Shown here: piece by piece, positions 43,210 through 53,836 of the stretch
Layout: each line of letters starts with the position of its first letter
Position numbering within the stretch: the first letter of the stretch is position 1
NCBI RefSeq assembly: GCF_013368755.1
Contig: NC_049562.1
Location: 5,456,001 to 5,520,000, forward strand
From: Talaromyces rugulosus
Lineage: Eukaryota; Ascomycota; Eurotiomycetes; Eurotiales; Trichocomaceae
Reading direction: 5' to 3'
DNA length: 64,000 bases
The notes under the pieces: generated by a model
The model's input: the letters and a program-made list of their open reading frames with translations, nothing else
Database searches by the model: none
Told to the model about the DNA's origin: nothing
Position numbers and translations under genes: made by a program

Positions 43210-45529
43210 TCAGAAAACAACGCCTCGCTTCTTCATCAAGGCTTTTCGCTCTTTCTCCTTGGCTGTACGCGTGGGTTAGCAAATGTCTTGTATTCAGAAA
43301 AAGGGTTACTCACCTTCGTCGTATATGAGGAACTCGTGAAGAGCGCTACCGGCCGGGACCATTGGTAGGACAGGGACTTTCTTGTCGGTGAAAACTTCCA
43401 ACAAAGCCGGGCCATCGCTTTCGATGAGCCATTTCAGTTTCTCTTCGACCTCATCGGGCCGCGAGCACCGTTGGGCCTGAACTCCCATGGCTTCCGACAC
43501 CTTCACAAAGTCGGGGTTCTTCTGATGGGTGTGGGCATAGCGATCTTCGTAGAACAGGTTCTGCCATTGCGTGACCATACCCTGCTCCTCGTTGTTCAAG
43601 ATAATCACCTTCACACCAATGTTGAACTGGGCAGCGGTTGACAATTCCGTCAAAGTCATGTTGAAAGAGGCATCACCGTCGATGTCAACAACCAGGGCCT
43701 CGGGGCGGGCAACCTTGGCACCAATGGCGGCAGGCAATCCGAAACCCATGGTTCCGAGACCTCCTGAAGTGATCATGGAGCGAGGATAGCGCCAGCGGAA
43801 GTGCTGTGCAGCCCACATTTGATGTTGACCAACACCAGTCGTAATAATTGTGCGGTCCTTGATAGAATTCGTCAAATTGCTCAGCTTCTCAATGACAGCC
43901 TGGGGCTTGATAGGTCCATCGGCAGTTTCCTTCTCATACAGAGACAGTGGGAAACGAGTTTTCCAGTCGTTCAACTGGGCAAACCATTCTGGTCGTTCGG
44001 CAACCTGTTTGACCTTGGGCAGAAGGAGCGCCAAGTTTTCAGCGCAGTCACCCTCGACAGCTTCAGTGGCTTCAACCACCTTGTTGATGTTCTTGGGCAT
44101 GACCTCGAAATGGACGATTCCACCCCGACCCTCGGCAGCGGCAGCTCTGGCTTGTGGAGCAAACCGAGCAATGTTAAGGGTGACACGGTCGTCAAATCGA
44201 GCTCCAAGGGCGATGATCAGATCGGCCTCTTGCATTGCCATGTTGGCATAGGCAGATCCGTGCATTCCCAACATGTGGAGAGACTTGGGGTCGAGTTCAT
44301 CAAATCCTCCCAGGCCCTGAAGGGTTGTGGTAACAGGAATGCAAGTCTTGTCGGCGAATTCCTTGAGAAGTTGCGGGCCATCAGGTCGAGCAAGCATACC
44401 GTGGCCGACGTAGAGAATAGGCTTTTCGGCCTTGTTAACAAGAGACGCAACTCGGGTGAGAGCGCTCTCAAGCTGGTGGCGGCCAATCTCACGTGCAGCG
44501 TGGCTGGCGGCGCTTGGGTGAGATGGGAGAGTGCTGTTCATGGGGATCGGTTTTCGGAGAATACCGCCGGTGATATCCTTGGGGAGGTCAACGAGGACAG
44601 GGCCAGGGCGACCGCTCGTTGCGATCTCAAAGGCCTCCTTGATACGGCGAGGGAGCTCAGCCACGCTCTTCACCATCACGTTCCATTTTGTGCAGGCACG
44701 CGAGATACCAACGACATCAGCTTCCTGGAAAGCATCGGTACCAATGGCGGAAGTCGGCACTTGACCGCAGAAGACGACCATGGGTGTTCCATCGGAGAGA
44801 GCATCCTGCATGGGGGTTATGACATTCGTCGCGCCTGGACCGGACGTGACCAGGACGACACCAGGAAGACCGGAAGCGCGAGCATACCCTTCGGCCATAT
44901 GGCCGGCACCCTGTTCATGGCGGGGTAGGATGAAATCAAAGTGCTTTGAGTTGTAGATGGCGTCGAAAACCGGAAGGATGGCGCCTCCAGGATAACCGAC
45001 TAAGGGATTGATTGTTGTTAGAGGGTGTTGCCCGATCAGATATTTAGGTCCATTCCGTTTTGTGTGACTCACAGACGTGTTTCACTCCCTGGCGGAGCAT
45101 CATCTCGTGGAAAATTTCACCACCAGTCAGTCCGACGAACCTATCCGAGGCAAAGGATTAGCACTATTTGCCAATTCTGACAACATGTCAACATACGAGT
45201 CATCGAGCTCGGGTAATTTTCTGTTCTCCAAGGGAGACACATTGGTGCGTGGCGAGTCTTGGTTAAATGCCGGGCTGGGTACGGGACGAGCTTCTCTGCA
45301 AGGAAAATTAGCCAGTGCAATGCAGAAGCACTTTTGTCGGCAGGGAATCTCACGAGGACGCAGTGGCAGTACTGGATTCTCGCTTTGAGATCACAGAAGG
45401 ACGAGAGGCGCGGTGGGGCGAGATGGCGCCGACAATCGAAGTCGCAGAAAATTGCCTCCGACTGGAAGCCAGCGGTCTCTGTGTGGGCAGAGTGCGCAGA
45501 GCGCTTCTTGATGGTCTGAGAGACATCAT
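43210..45529 (-). CDS. ILV2: Acetolactate synthase catalytic subunit
   Basis: Five exons (45354-45529, 45197-45295, 45073-45140, 43314-44999, 43210-43262) splice in frame to 693 aa. The enzyme joins two pyruvates (or pyruvate and 2-oxobutyrate) in the first common step of branched-chain amino-acid synthesis in mitochondria, using ThDP, Mg and FAD. The N-terminal 60 residues form a presequence (MMSLRPSRSALRTLPTQRPL...). Then come LPELDDSFVGLTGGEIFHEM, GYPGGAILPVFDAIY with the catalytic Glu in LPRHEQGAGHMAEGYARASG, VTSGPGATN, and the ThDP/Mg motif DIDGDASFNMT...NNEEQGMV. The tail KKRGVVF comes from a short last exon. The ATG at 45529 is followed directly by a second ATG. Two Gcn4/CpcA sites lie about 320-345 bp upstream. 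Acetolactate synthase is the target of sulfonylurea-class inhibitors. Confidence 0.98.
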
Positions 45530-46800
45530 CTTGGGCAACAGATGACGGCCAGGCCACCGAGCAATAGGGTGAGCAAAGAGAGGAGAGGGTCGAGGATTGA
45601 GGATAGGAAATCAGCCGGGAAGAGCAGCCCTAGACCGACATTTATTATCCAGAACTCTCACATGGATTAGCTCGGCGACCCGCTGTTTTGCGCGGCCTGA
45701 TTGGCTGCTGGAGACCACCCGCCGCCGAAGTCGGCACAAAACAGTAAAAATACAGCACAAATACGGTAATTACGGGAATGTGGCTGCAATTTTCGATTTT
45801 TGCGTTCAGTAACAACACGGCAATACGACAATACGGATGCCCTTGAGGTGAGTCACAAACACAGCACTGACTCATTCTGGTTCCTTTCTAACCACCACCT
45901 AGGGTTTTTGCTCTTTTTGTTAGAAGCTTTCAACAACACCTGCTGGTTTTCTTCTCAGCAGGCCCTCCGATACACGCACGACCTTCTTTCCGACTAATGC
46001 ACGTCGTGGCACACCTCACCAAGTCCAGAGTAAGCACAAGTCAATTGGCCCGTGTATGCGGGGAGCTTGGCTGTAGTCGATGTGCCCAATCATTTGTCTG
46101 CCATTACTATTATATCTTAAATTGCATGTGTTTGTACTATAATGACTACATCTCGTTTTATTTGGACCTTTCTTTCGATTGTTACTAATCCTGCATAATA
46201 TTTCGCTTGCTTCTTCGGGTAATTTCAGAGAGCTCGGTTGTATATATTCTACACCCATGTCCCAGTAGCTTACCCATGGATATAAGAACTTCAATTTATT
46301 TGCAATAATAGGGTGGCTATTGAAATTTGTATATAATCAACAGATACAGCATGATATTATTGTGAGTGCAGCAATATGAGCCTATGCAGTAGTGCTAAAT
46401 ATAGTCCCAGTTACAACGAGCTAACAACATAACCACCGGCATGTATAGGCACATCTGAATAGCTACATTATTATCATTACTACCTATCTTCTATTATGTT
46501 ACCCTGCTCTCCATTGATAAAACGACGTCATCACCTGACCGCCTTCCCAATCAACCCACCGGGGCTCTGGCAACGGCTAGTGCGGGGAGCGTTGCATCTG
46601 GTCGCGCTTTTTTCGACAATTATCCGGTCATCGAACGGTCGCGCTTAAGGGGAATCCCGCTTCATCTGCTCACAATTACGCTCAAAAGATTCAGACAAGA
46701 ACCCATCACCGGTCCGGACTCTTCCAGCAACTCTCTCGAAGCAAGCGACAGCGAGACAGACGACAACACGACACACACGCCCCCTCCCCGCTTCCCCGCG
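45530..46800. other. Divergent promoter region between ILV2 and galactokinase
   Basis: 1.27 kb separate the two starts. It holds the two TGASTCA sites described separately and AT-rich sequence at 46080-46500. No gene is seen; open frames here are under 95 codons and unremarkable. Confidence 0.55.
45849..45874. promoter_or_regulatory. Pair of Gcn4/CpcA binding sites upstream of ILV2
   Basis: TGAGTCA at 45849-45855 and TGACTCA at 45868-45874 are both perfect matches to the palindromic TGASTCA element bound by Gcn4/CpcA (cross-pathway control). They lie 19 bp apart, start to start, and 320-345 bp upstream of the ILV2 ATG, a normal place for this control in amino-acid biosynthetic genes. Confidence 0.8.
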
Positions 46801-48470
46801 ATGGCCCCGCAACAATTGGTCCCTCAGACCGAAAACATTGCAGACGTCTATGCGACTGACGATGTCTCGGCCAAGGCCGTTGCCCCTGAGATCAAGGCTC
46901 GCTGGCAGAACCTGGTCAGCCAATTCGTCCAGGTGTACGGTGAAAAGCCCGACTTTGTTGCGCGAAGCCCCGGCCGTGTAAACATCATTGGCGAGCACAT
47001 CGACTACAACCTCTACGACGTCCTGCCCACCGCGGTCAGCGTCGATGTCATCATTGCTGTCAAGGTTGTCCCGACCGAAGGCTCCGAGGCAACGGTCAAG
47101 ATATCAAACGTGAATCCCGAAAAGTTCCCGTCGCGCGAGTTCACCATCCCCTCGGACAAGGATATCGAGATTGACCCCAAGAAGCACGAATGGATCAACT
47201 ACTTCAAGGCCGGTGTGCTTGGCGCAATGAAGTTCCTTCGAAAGGAAACCCCTTCCATCAAGCCTGTCAGTATCGAAGTTCTGATGGACGGCAATGTTCC
47301 CCCTGGTGGAGGAATTTCTAGCAGTGCCGCATTTGTCTGTGCCAGTGCTTTGGCCGTCATGAAGGCCAACGACCACCATGTCTCAAAGCAGGATCTTTTG
47401 GACCTGGCTGTTGTTTCGGAACGTTCTGTGGGCGTCTACTCTGGAGGGTACGTTGCAATTAAATGCATATTCGTTCCAATTGGCTAACTCGTTTACAGAA
47501 TGGACCAGGCCGCCTCTGTTTTCTCGGAGCGAGGATATCTTCTATACACAAAGTTCTTCCCCAAATTCTTCGTCGAACATGTCCCAGTGCCTGAAGCCGA
47601 CGAGGAAGTTACTTTCCTGGTGGCCCAGAGTTTCATTACCTCCAACAAGGCCGAGACCGGCCCCCGTCATTACAATCTCCGCGTTGCTGAATGCACATTA
47701 GCCGCCGTCGTGCTGGCCAAACTGAACGGCGTCACCCTGGAGAAGGACAACAGTTCTCTGGGCTACAGCCTGCGCAACTTTCACGAGGAGTTTATTCGCA
47801 AACAGGGCCGTCTCCAAGATCCATTGGAGTCTCAGCTTGACACAGTCATCCAGACCACTAAAGAGCTATTCCCTCAGGAGCAGGGATATACGCGAGAAGA
47901 GATTGCTAAATTCCTCGACATCACCGTCCCAGAGCTGGAGTCGCGATTCCTTTCCTCGTTCCCTGTTCAGGCCGAACGATTCCTGCTCCGTCAACGCGCT
48001 CTACACTGCTTCAGCGAGGCTCGTCGTGTGCTTGACTTCAAGGCTTGCCTCTCTCAGGCAAAGAAGCTTGACGAAACGCGCCTTCACTACCTCGGCAAAC
48101 TCCTCAACGAAACCCAGGAGTCTTGCCGCGTCGACTACGACTGCAGTTGCCCTGAAGTCGACCAGATTTGCGAAATCGCCCGTCGCGCTGGTGCTTGGGG
48201 CAGCAGACTTACCGGCGCCGGCTGGGGAGGCTGCACAGTACACATGCTTCCCAAGTCCAAGGTGGAGGCTGTCAGCCAAGCTATTAAAGACGAGTACTAT
48301 TCAAAGAAATTCCCGGATCTTTCTCAGGAGAAGCTGGCTCAGGCTATTGTCATTAGCAAGCCTTCCAATGGCTCTTTCTTGTAAGACTCCCTTACTACTA
48401 ATATTTATCCGGTATGCAATCGCTGACATATTCTCCACCCAGGGTTCACGGTGCCGCTTTAGAATTTTAA
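46801..48470 (+). CDS. GAL1: Galactokinase
   Basis: Three exons (46801-47447, 47499-48380, 48443-48470) give 518 aa. It phosphorylates galactose to galactose-1-phosphate, the first Leloir step, in the cytosol. The galactose-recognition motif is RSPGRVNIIGEHIDYNLYDV; the GHMP ATP-binding loop is GNVPPGGGISSSAAF; the third motif is SRLTGAGWGGCTVHMLP. The split after SGG and before MDQAASVFSERG is closed by a 51-nt intron with GTACGT donor and TTTACAG acceptor. A final 28-nt coding exon adds VHGAALEF. Length fits fungal galactokinases. In yeast the near-identical Gal3 is a sensor; here the catalytic motifs are intact. Confidence 0.97.
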
Positions 48471-48913
48471 GTAAATTCCGATTTACTTTTTAATCTCTTT
48501 TAACACGGCTTTATTTCTTACATTTATAGAGATAGATAACAGATCCCGATGTAATATTAAAATGCATATCAACCCGGGCTATAAACACCTTCCTATGTAG
48601 GAAGTAGAGCGGCGGCGAGTTATAAAGCTCTCAATCGAGGCTAGCTAATAACTATCAACTGATGATAGCTAGCAGGGCTTGACCGGGGAAGCCGCTTCTG
48701 AAGAACCGTGGTATTGCCCTATCGTTGCCGTCTGCTATCTTCCTTGGTCGAATCGCTTTCTAGATGGCAGTAAAGCGAAATGCGGTGTCATGAAGATGCA
48801 CTTCTTTGATCAAGTACACTAGATATCTGATGTGATCAGATGTGTTGACATCCTGGCATTGGTACTTCAGAACAGGTTATGTGATGTAGAAAGAACCTGC
48901 CCGGCCGTCTCTT
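48471..48913. other. Convergent intergenic region
   Basis: 3' flanks of galactokinase and RNH202. No gene is seen. Confidence 0.5.
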
Positions 48914-50188
48914 TCAAGTCTTCTTTTTAAAGAAGTCACTCATCTTCTTCATCCCGCTGGTATTCACCTTTTTCAGGTCTCGCACGCCACGGGACTCGGC
49001 AAGCTTCTTTTTCTTCTCCTCTTCCTCCTTCTTGCGCCTCTTCTCGGCTTGAGATTCGCCATCTTCGTCGTCATACCCTCGCTTGCGCGTGTAGTTTCCG
49101 ACCTGTACGGATGCGTTTGCTTCGGCGCGGAGAATTGCGAGTTCTTTGAGGCGGTCATCAAGGGGTTTAAAGTCAATAGGGCTCTCGGGCGATTTCAGCA
49201 GCTCATCGATGCTGCTTGATAGATGGGGCGGTAGATATGACTGTTTCATGAACGAAAGCGCAATGCGGAGCCGAAGTAATCTCGTGATCGCATCGGAAGA
49301 TGATATGTCTTCCACTGTGGACAGCTGTGTAGCTGGCGTTGCGGCGCCAGACTGTTCTTCAGAGGTCACTGTGACTGTTGTCGTGGTCGTAGACTGCGTC
49401 TCCGATATTTCGGATTCCTGGCCCTCCTCGTTGGCCGTTGTCGAAACATCGGTTTTCACTTCTTCCTTTTTGATGTTCGTTAGAGGGGGGTCCAGCACCG
49501 TGCGGACGAAACGCTCTTCCAAACTCGTCGGCAGTCCTTGCGCAATCATCCGCTCGGCCTTTGCGATCAATTCATTCACAAGCTTCTTCTCTTTGAAGCG
49601 GTACAGTGTCTCATCGCCCGCTTCCATGGTGTCGCATATCGCCTGCATTCTTCGCTCGAGTGTGGGTCTGAATGTCACATCGTAAAGAATATGGCGTAGA
49701 TGAGGAGCGAGCTCGTCCTGGGAGTCGAGAATATCGTCGAGCGGTTGAAACATATTCTTTGTCGAGCTAGTATTTTCTTCAGGGGCTATGATCGGCAGCA
49801 TGAAGAAGAGCACATCAATTGGTGTCGCTATAAGCAATTCTGCCTTTTTCGTAACATATGCCTTGCTCTCTTTCCCCGACTCTTCCTCCTCTCCGTGCTT
49901 CGGCGTTAGGAGGATACTCCTGGGCGCCCATGGCGTGGAAGCAACACTGGTGAATTCGTACAGACCGCCATTGTGAGAGTCGAAAAAATAGCGATTGGGA
50001 GCGCCAGAGTTAGGGCTTTCGAGTGTAAGGAACCTGGCATCCTCGCTTCTTTTCGATGGTAGAATAAATGTTCGGCTGGGCACATCGACAGACTCCAATG
50101 GCTTTTTCTTCGTACTCGCATCGATTTGTTGTTCGTCTGCTGGCGTCGCTTTCGACCCGGTTGTGCCTTTTGATCGCGTTCTCGGCAT
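48914..50188 (-). CDS. RNH202: Ribonuclease H2 subunit B
   Basis: A single exon of 424 aa from the ATG at 50186-50188 (MPRTRSKGTTG); an in-frame Met 19 codons earlier (50245) is possible. RNase H2 removes ribonucleotides from DNA and RNA-DNA hybrids; subunit B is non-catalytic and links the complex to PCNA. Family features are RTFILPSKRSEDARFLTLES, then GAPNRYFFDSHNGGLYEFT (the triple-barrel dimerisation part), then DVLFFMLPII and the DELAPHLRHILYD helix region. A Thr/Ser/Glu-rich insert (about 255-310) follows. The last residues, MKKMSDFFKKK, have the shape of a PCNA-interacting peptide with Met in place of the usual Gln. It is head-to-head with MCM10. Confidence 0.9.
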   Translation of the reverse strand: MPRTRSKGTTGSKATPADEQQIDASTKKKPLESVDVPSRTFILPSKRSEDARFLTLESPNSGAPNRYFFDSHNGGLYEFTSVASTPWAPRSILLTPKHGEEEESGKESKAYVTKKAELLIATPIDVLFFMLPIIAPEENTSSTKNMFQPLDDILDSQDELAPHLRHILYDVTFRPTLERRMQAICDTMEAGDETLYRFKEKKLVNELIAKAERMIAQGLPTSLEERFVRTVLDPPLTNIKKEEVKTDVSTTANEEGQESEISETQSTTTTTVTVTSEEQSGAATPATQLSTVEDISSSDAITRLLRLRIALSFMKQSYLPPHLSSSIDELLKSPESPIDFKPLDDRLKELAILRAEANASVQVGNYTRKRGYDDEDGESQAEKRRKKEEEEKKKKLAESRGVRDLKKVNTSGMKKMSDFFKKKT

Positions 50189-50814
50189 GTTGGGCAATGG
50201 CGCTATTTTGAGGTTTGTCTGCCTGTTCCAATTCCCAAATATCAAGCCTGTTGTCGTTGTTATCTTCAGCTTGGTCGCGACCAGTACGGACTCTACGGAG
50301 TAATTTCCGCGGCGAACGCGACGCGCCGCAGCATTGACTTTCTACGGCGGACTCTAGCAGCCTTAGTGGTGGGTCCCATTTCTTACATTCCTTACCAATA
50401 TCCACATATTGCGCGTAATATTACACATCCTTTAGGCCTGTCTCGTAACATAAATACACCTCCGTATCGAAAAAGGGATAGCCGGCTCTGCCACCCGCCG
50501 TAATCGCGACGCGTCGAAGCGGTCAAATATGCAGGTGCAAGGCACAAACCGCGGCCCAATCACACCAGTGCCTCACATTATTAGTGCCTCAGCCGTTAAG
50601 CCTTGTTCCAGATCCAATAACAATCTGGAGCAAAAGCTACGTATCACGGAGACTAAATTCTCGTTTTTTTCCCTCGAGCATTTCTGTTCCGCTGCATGCA
50701 AAGACGTCTGCAGACACCAGGACTGCTGTGATCACGGTATGGTGGGGTACTCTGGTCGACGCCCTGCTATGGAATCAAGAGGAACATACAGATTGATTGC
50801 CAACGAGACAAGCC
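50189..50814. promoter_or_regulatory. Divergent RNH202/MCM10 promoter
   Basis: Includes the probable first, non-coding part of the MCM10 transcript at its right end. A perfect ACGCGT box lies at 50509-50514, and two ACGCG half-matches lie in tandem at 50316-50325. Confidence 0.6.
50509..50514. promoter_or_regulatory. MluI cell-cycle box (MBF site)
   Basis: ACGCGT is the core of the MBF (Mbp1-Swi6 / Cdc10) element that drives G1/S transcription. It lies about 320 bp upstream of the RNH202 start and about 300 bp upstream of the MCM10 start, both DNA-replication genes. Confidence 0.6.
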
Positions 50815-53271
50815 AGTATGTATACCAGCCCATAGCTCTGGCCAACAGCTAACCAAGATCCTGTCCCAGTGGTCGAACCGCCATCATGGCCTCCCAAATC
50901 GCCCAGGGAAGCCCTGCTCGTCTCTCCCGGTGGTCGCCGACGGTTTCTCGAAATGCGTCGCGAAAGAGAAGTCAATGAACCTCAGTCGCCCCTGAAGCGA
51001 TCAAGCATGACGCCTAATTTCCATGCTCGGGCTCTTCTCCAAGATGGCAACGATAACGGCCAAGTCGAAGGGGAGGACGAGGAGGAAGATGAAGAAACAT
51101 TGCGATTACAATTAGCTGCCATTGAGGCAAAACTTAAGCTCAAGAAGCTGCAACAGAGCAAATCGGCAAGACCGGCCACTGCTTCCTCTGACGGGGAAGA
51201 TGTTCGTCAACGAAGGCCATCGTCTCCTACGCGGCCACAAAGCAGGCTGAATGCCATGCGAGAAAGGCTGGCTGCGTCCGATCGCGGCTCCGATGTCCAA
51301 GTTCCACTGTCTCCCTCCAAAAAGCCCGCCATCCCAGAGCCAGCTTCTCCTCGAAGGGCGCTATTCAACTTCAAAAAAGCAAGTGAAGTGTCGCTGAAAC
51401 GACCATCGAGTTCCAGAGCAGGGGGCCGTCCTACAAGTTCATTTAGTTCTGGCACAAGAACCTCCTCGGCTGCGAGTAAAAATGACCATGATTCACCTGA
51501 TATCTGGTCACCCCCGCTGGAGGATTTGAAGCGTGCAAAATCTTTTAGCGAAAGAATTGCGGAGAGCAGGAATACCGACAAAGCCAAACAAGAACGAGCC
51601 AAGAGGATTCAAGAAAATCGAAGTTCTGGCTTTGCCGTCGACAAGGCTGAAGTTGAACGGTATAAAGAGGAAGCCGCTTCAAACCTCCAGTCTACATCTC
51701 CTGTCAAGAAGCAGGCGACACAGTCTTTTAGCCGTGAGGATGTGCTGCAGTCATACGGCGGTGCATACCCTTCAATGAAAAAGTCCGTCACGGCGCCTGT
51801 CATGCGAGAAACGCCATCAACAGCATGTCCGCAACTCTCTAGCCCTCGGTCCAAAACAACAGCTCATTCCAGGGATAATAGCACCAACACTCCAGAAGCG
51901 GATCAATCAAAACTTGAGCCTTTCTCATCCCTCAATCTCTCCAATCGAATCCTACCTCATTCCTTCCTCACCCGAACCCTCGAGAACAAAACCGTTCTTC
52001 GTATTCCTCATCTGTTAAAGTCGATCAAAGCACCAGAATTCGAGTTACCCGAGACGGTCGATGGAGACTACGTCGTATTCGGCATTGTAGCATCCAAGTC
52101 AGACCCTAAACAACACAAAGAGAAAAAGGCTTCTACAAAAGAGGTCGATATGTATGATGACGGGCTGAACAACAGCGAGCAATACATGGTCATCACCCTC
52201 ACAGATCTCCAATGGACGGTTGATCTTTTCCTTTTCGACACTGCATTCCCCCGATATTACCGGCTCTCCGAGGGAATGGTTATTGCCATACTTAATCCAA
52301 CTATCATGCCCCCGCCGCCCAATAAAATTGATACTGGCCGGTTCAGCCTCTGTCTCTCGTCGTCTGATGACACTGTCCTCGAAGTTGGGTCTGCACGAGA
52401 CATAGGATACTGCAAGGCAGAGCGCAAAGACGGCAAGGTATGCCGGTCTTGGCTTGACGCCCGAAAAACAGAGTTCTGTGACTTCCACGTTGATGTGCAG
52501 GTCCGAAGAACACAGTCTCAACGACCAGGGGTCAATGCTGGAACAGGCATGTTTGCTCCTGGGGGCCGCAATGCATCACGCATCGCAAACTTCGCTCCCT
52601 CTCGTGGCAGCGGTCGTGGTGGTGGTCGCGGAAACGGTCCCAGGGGTCTCAAACAAGAAGGCGCAAAATACGATTGGGGAACTCAGTCTACATACTTTGT
52701 CGCTTCAGCTCCCAAGTCTTCGTCCGCTCGTGGAGGAGGCGCTTCAATGTACCATCGCGGAGGAATGGGGGGCTTTGGCAGCTCGGCAGCTACTCTAATC
52801 GACACCATCGACGACAACCCATTCGCCGCAAGCAACGTACGTGGCAACGAAAGCAAAGAAGAACGCACTCGCCGCCGTCTACTCGAAGACCAACGCGAGC
52901 GCGACATCGCCAAGAAACTCGGCTCGAGAAGTGGAAATACAGGATCCGAATATCTTCGCGCAAGACTCGGCCAGACCAAACCCTCGTCATCACCAGCCTC
53001 GTCGGCGGGACAAAAAGACGACGCAGCAGCCATGCCATTCTTATCTCGCAAAGCCGAATCTGTCAGTCTCGGTCCGATCAGAAAGCGCGCCCATGAAGAT
53101 GAGAAGTCGTCCAAGGGGAGCGGCACAGCTGTCAAAAAGACCCGGTTCATCACTTCAAAGGGCATCCGTGAAGCGGGAAGAGACAGTATATGTGGGCATG
53201 AAGCGAGGCGGACGATCATGAATAACAATGATGACGATGACGATGACGATGACGAGCTGGATATTATCTAG
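50815..53271 (+). CDS. MCM10: Replication factor Mcm10
   Basis: Coding part: base 50815 joined to 50870-53271, 800 aa. The frame upstream of VEPPSWPPKSPREALL has no ATG. A 54-nt intron (50816-50869; GTATGT donor, AGCTAACC branch, TCCCAG acceptor) joins A to TG, creating ATG in a strong GCCATGG context. Mcm10 helps activate the CMG helicase and bring polymerase alpha to origins. The N-terminus has acidic and coiled-coil parts (LQLAAIEAKLKLKKL). The OB-fold runs from FLTRTLENKTVLRIPHLL to about 510 (VITLTDLQWTVDLFLF). The zinc ribbon is YCKAERKDGKVCRSWLDARK then CDFH. A Gly/Arg-rich segment (GRGGGRGNGPRG) and a poly-Asp tail end the chain. If the intron were not used, the next in-frame Met is at 50954. 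Confidence 0.93.
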
Positions 53272-53836
53272 TGGCGAGGTGGTTTTCTTGAAAGTAGACG
53301 TTTCCTTATGTAGATTTGCTTTGAATTGATACCCAGATATTACATAACATTAAACATCCCATTTACACCACACTCCGTGATACCATGATTTTATTTTTAT
53401 ACGCAATTGATGTCGATTGAACATGACAGCTATATGACTGCCTAGTCTCGGGCCTTTTAGGGTAAAGGGGAAGAGGATTACGAATCTTACACTAGTAACT
53501 ACGAAAACTTGATTGGAGTTGCAACGAAAAGAGTAACTATTAATCATTCTTGCATGGAAACGCTAACTATATCTTGAACCGAATATTCACTCCATGCGTC
53601 AACTGAAACACATCGAAAACGCATCATGAAAAAAAGAAAGGTATCGTGATCAAGAGTTTGGTTTGTAAAATAGCTCCCAACCTAACTCCATCCAACCAAG
53701 AAATAAAAACACCATCTGAATAATCCTCGGGTGAACAATCAACAACTGGATTAAAAACGTATTTCCCTCGCATAGTGTAAGATATTAACACGTTGAATAA
53801 TGACAATTTAGATAAATTTCGGATTTAACCGTCGAT
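53272..53836. other. Convergent intergenic region
   Basis: 3' flanks of MCM10 and the SP/TP-rich gene. AT-rich; nothing else is seen. Confidence 0.5.

Noticed and set aside
43801..44928. 375-codon plus-strand open frame
   Set aside because: It lies entirely antisense to the strongly conserved ILV2 coding exon and has no family features; it is a codon-bias shadow.
50770..50815. ATG at 50770 as the MCM10 start
   Set aside because: With the clear GTATGT donor it enters exon 2 in the wrong frame and stops soon; the A|TG model fits the conserved N-terminus.
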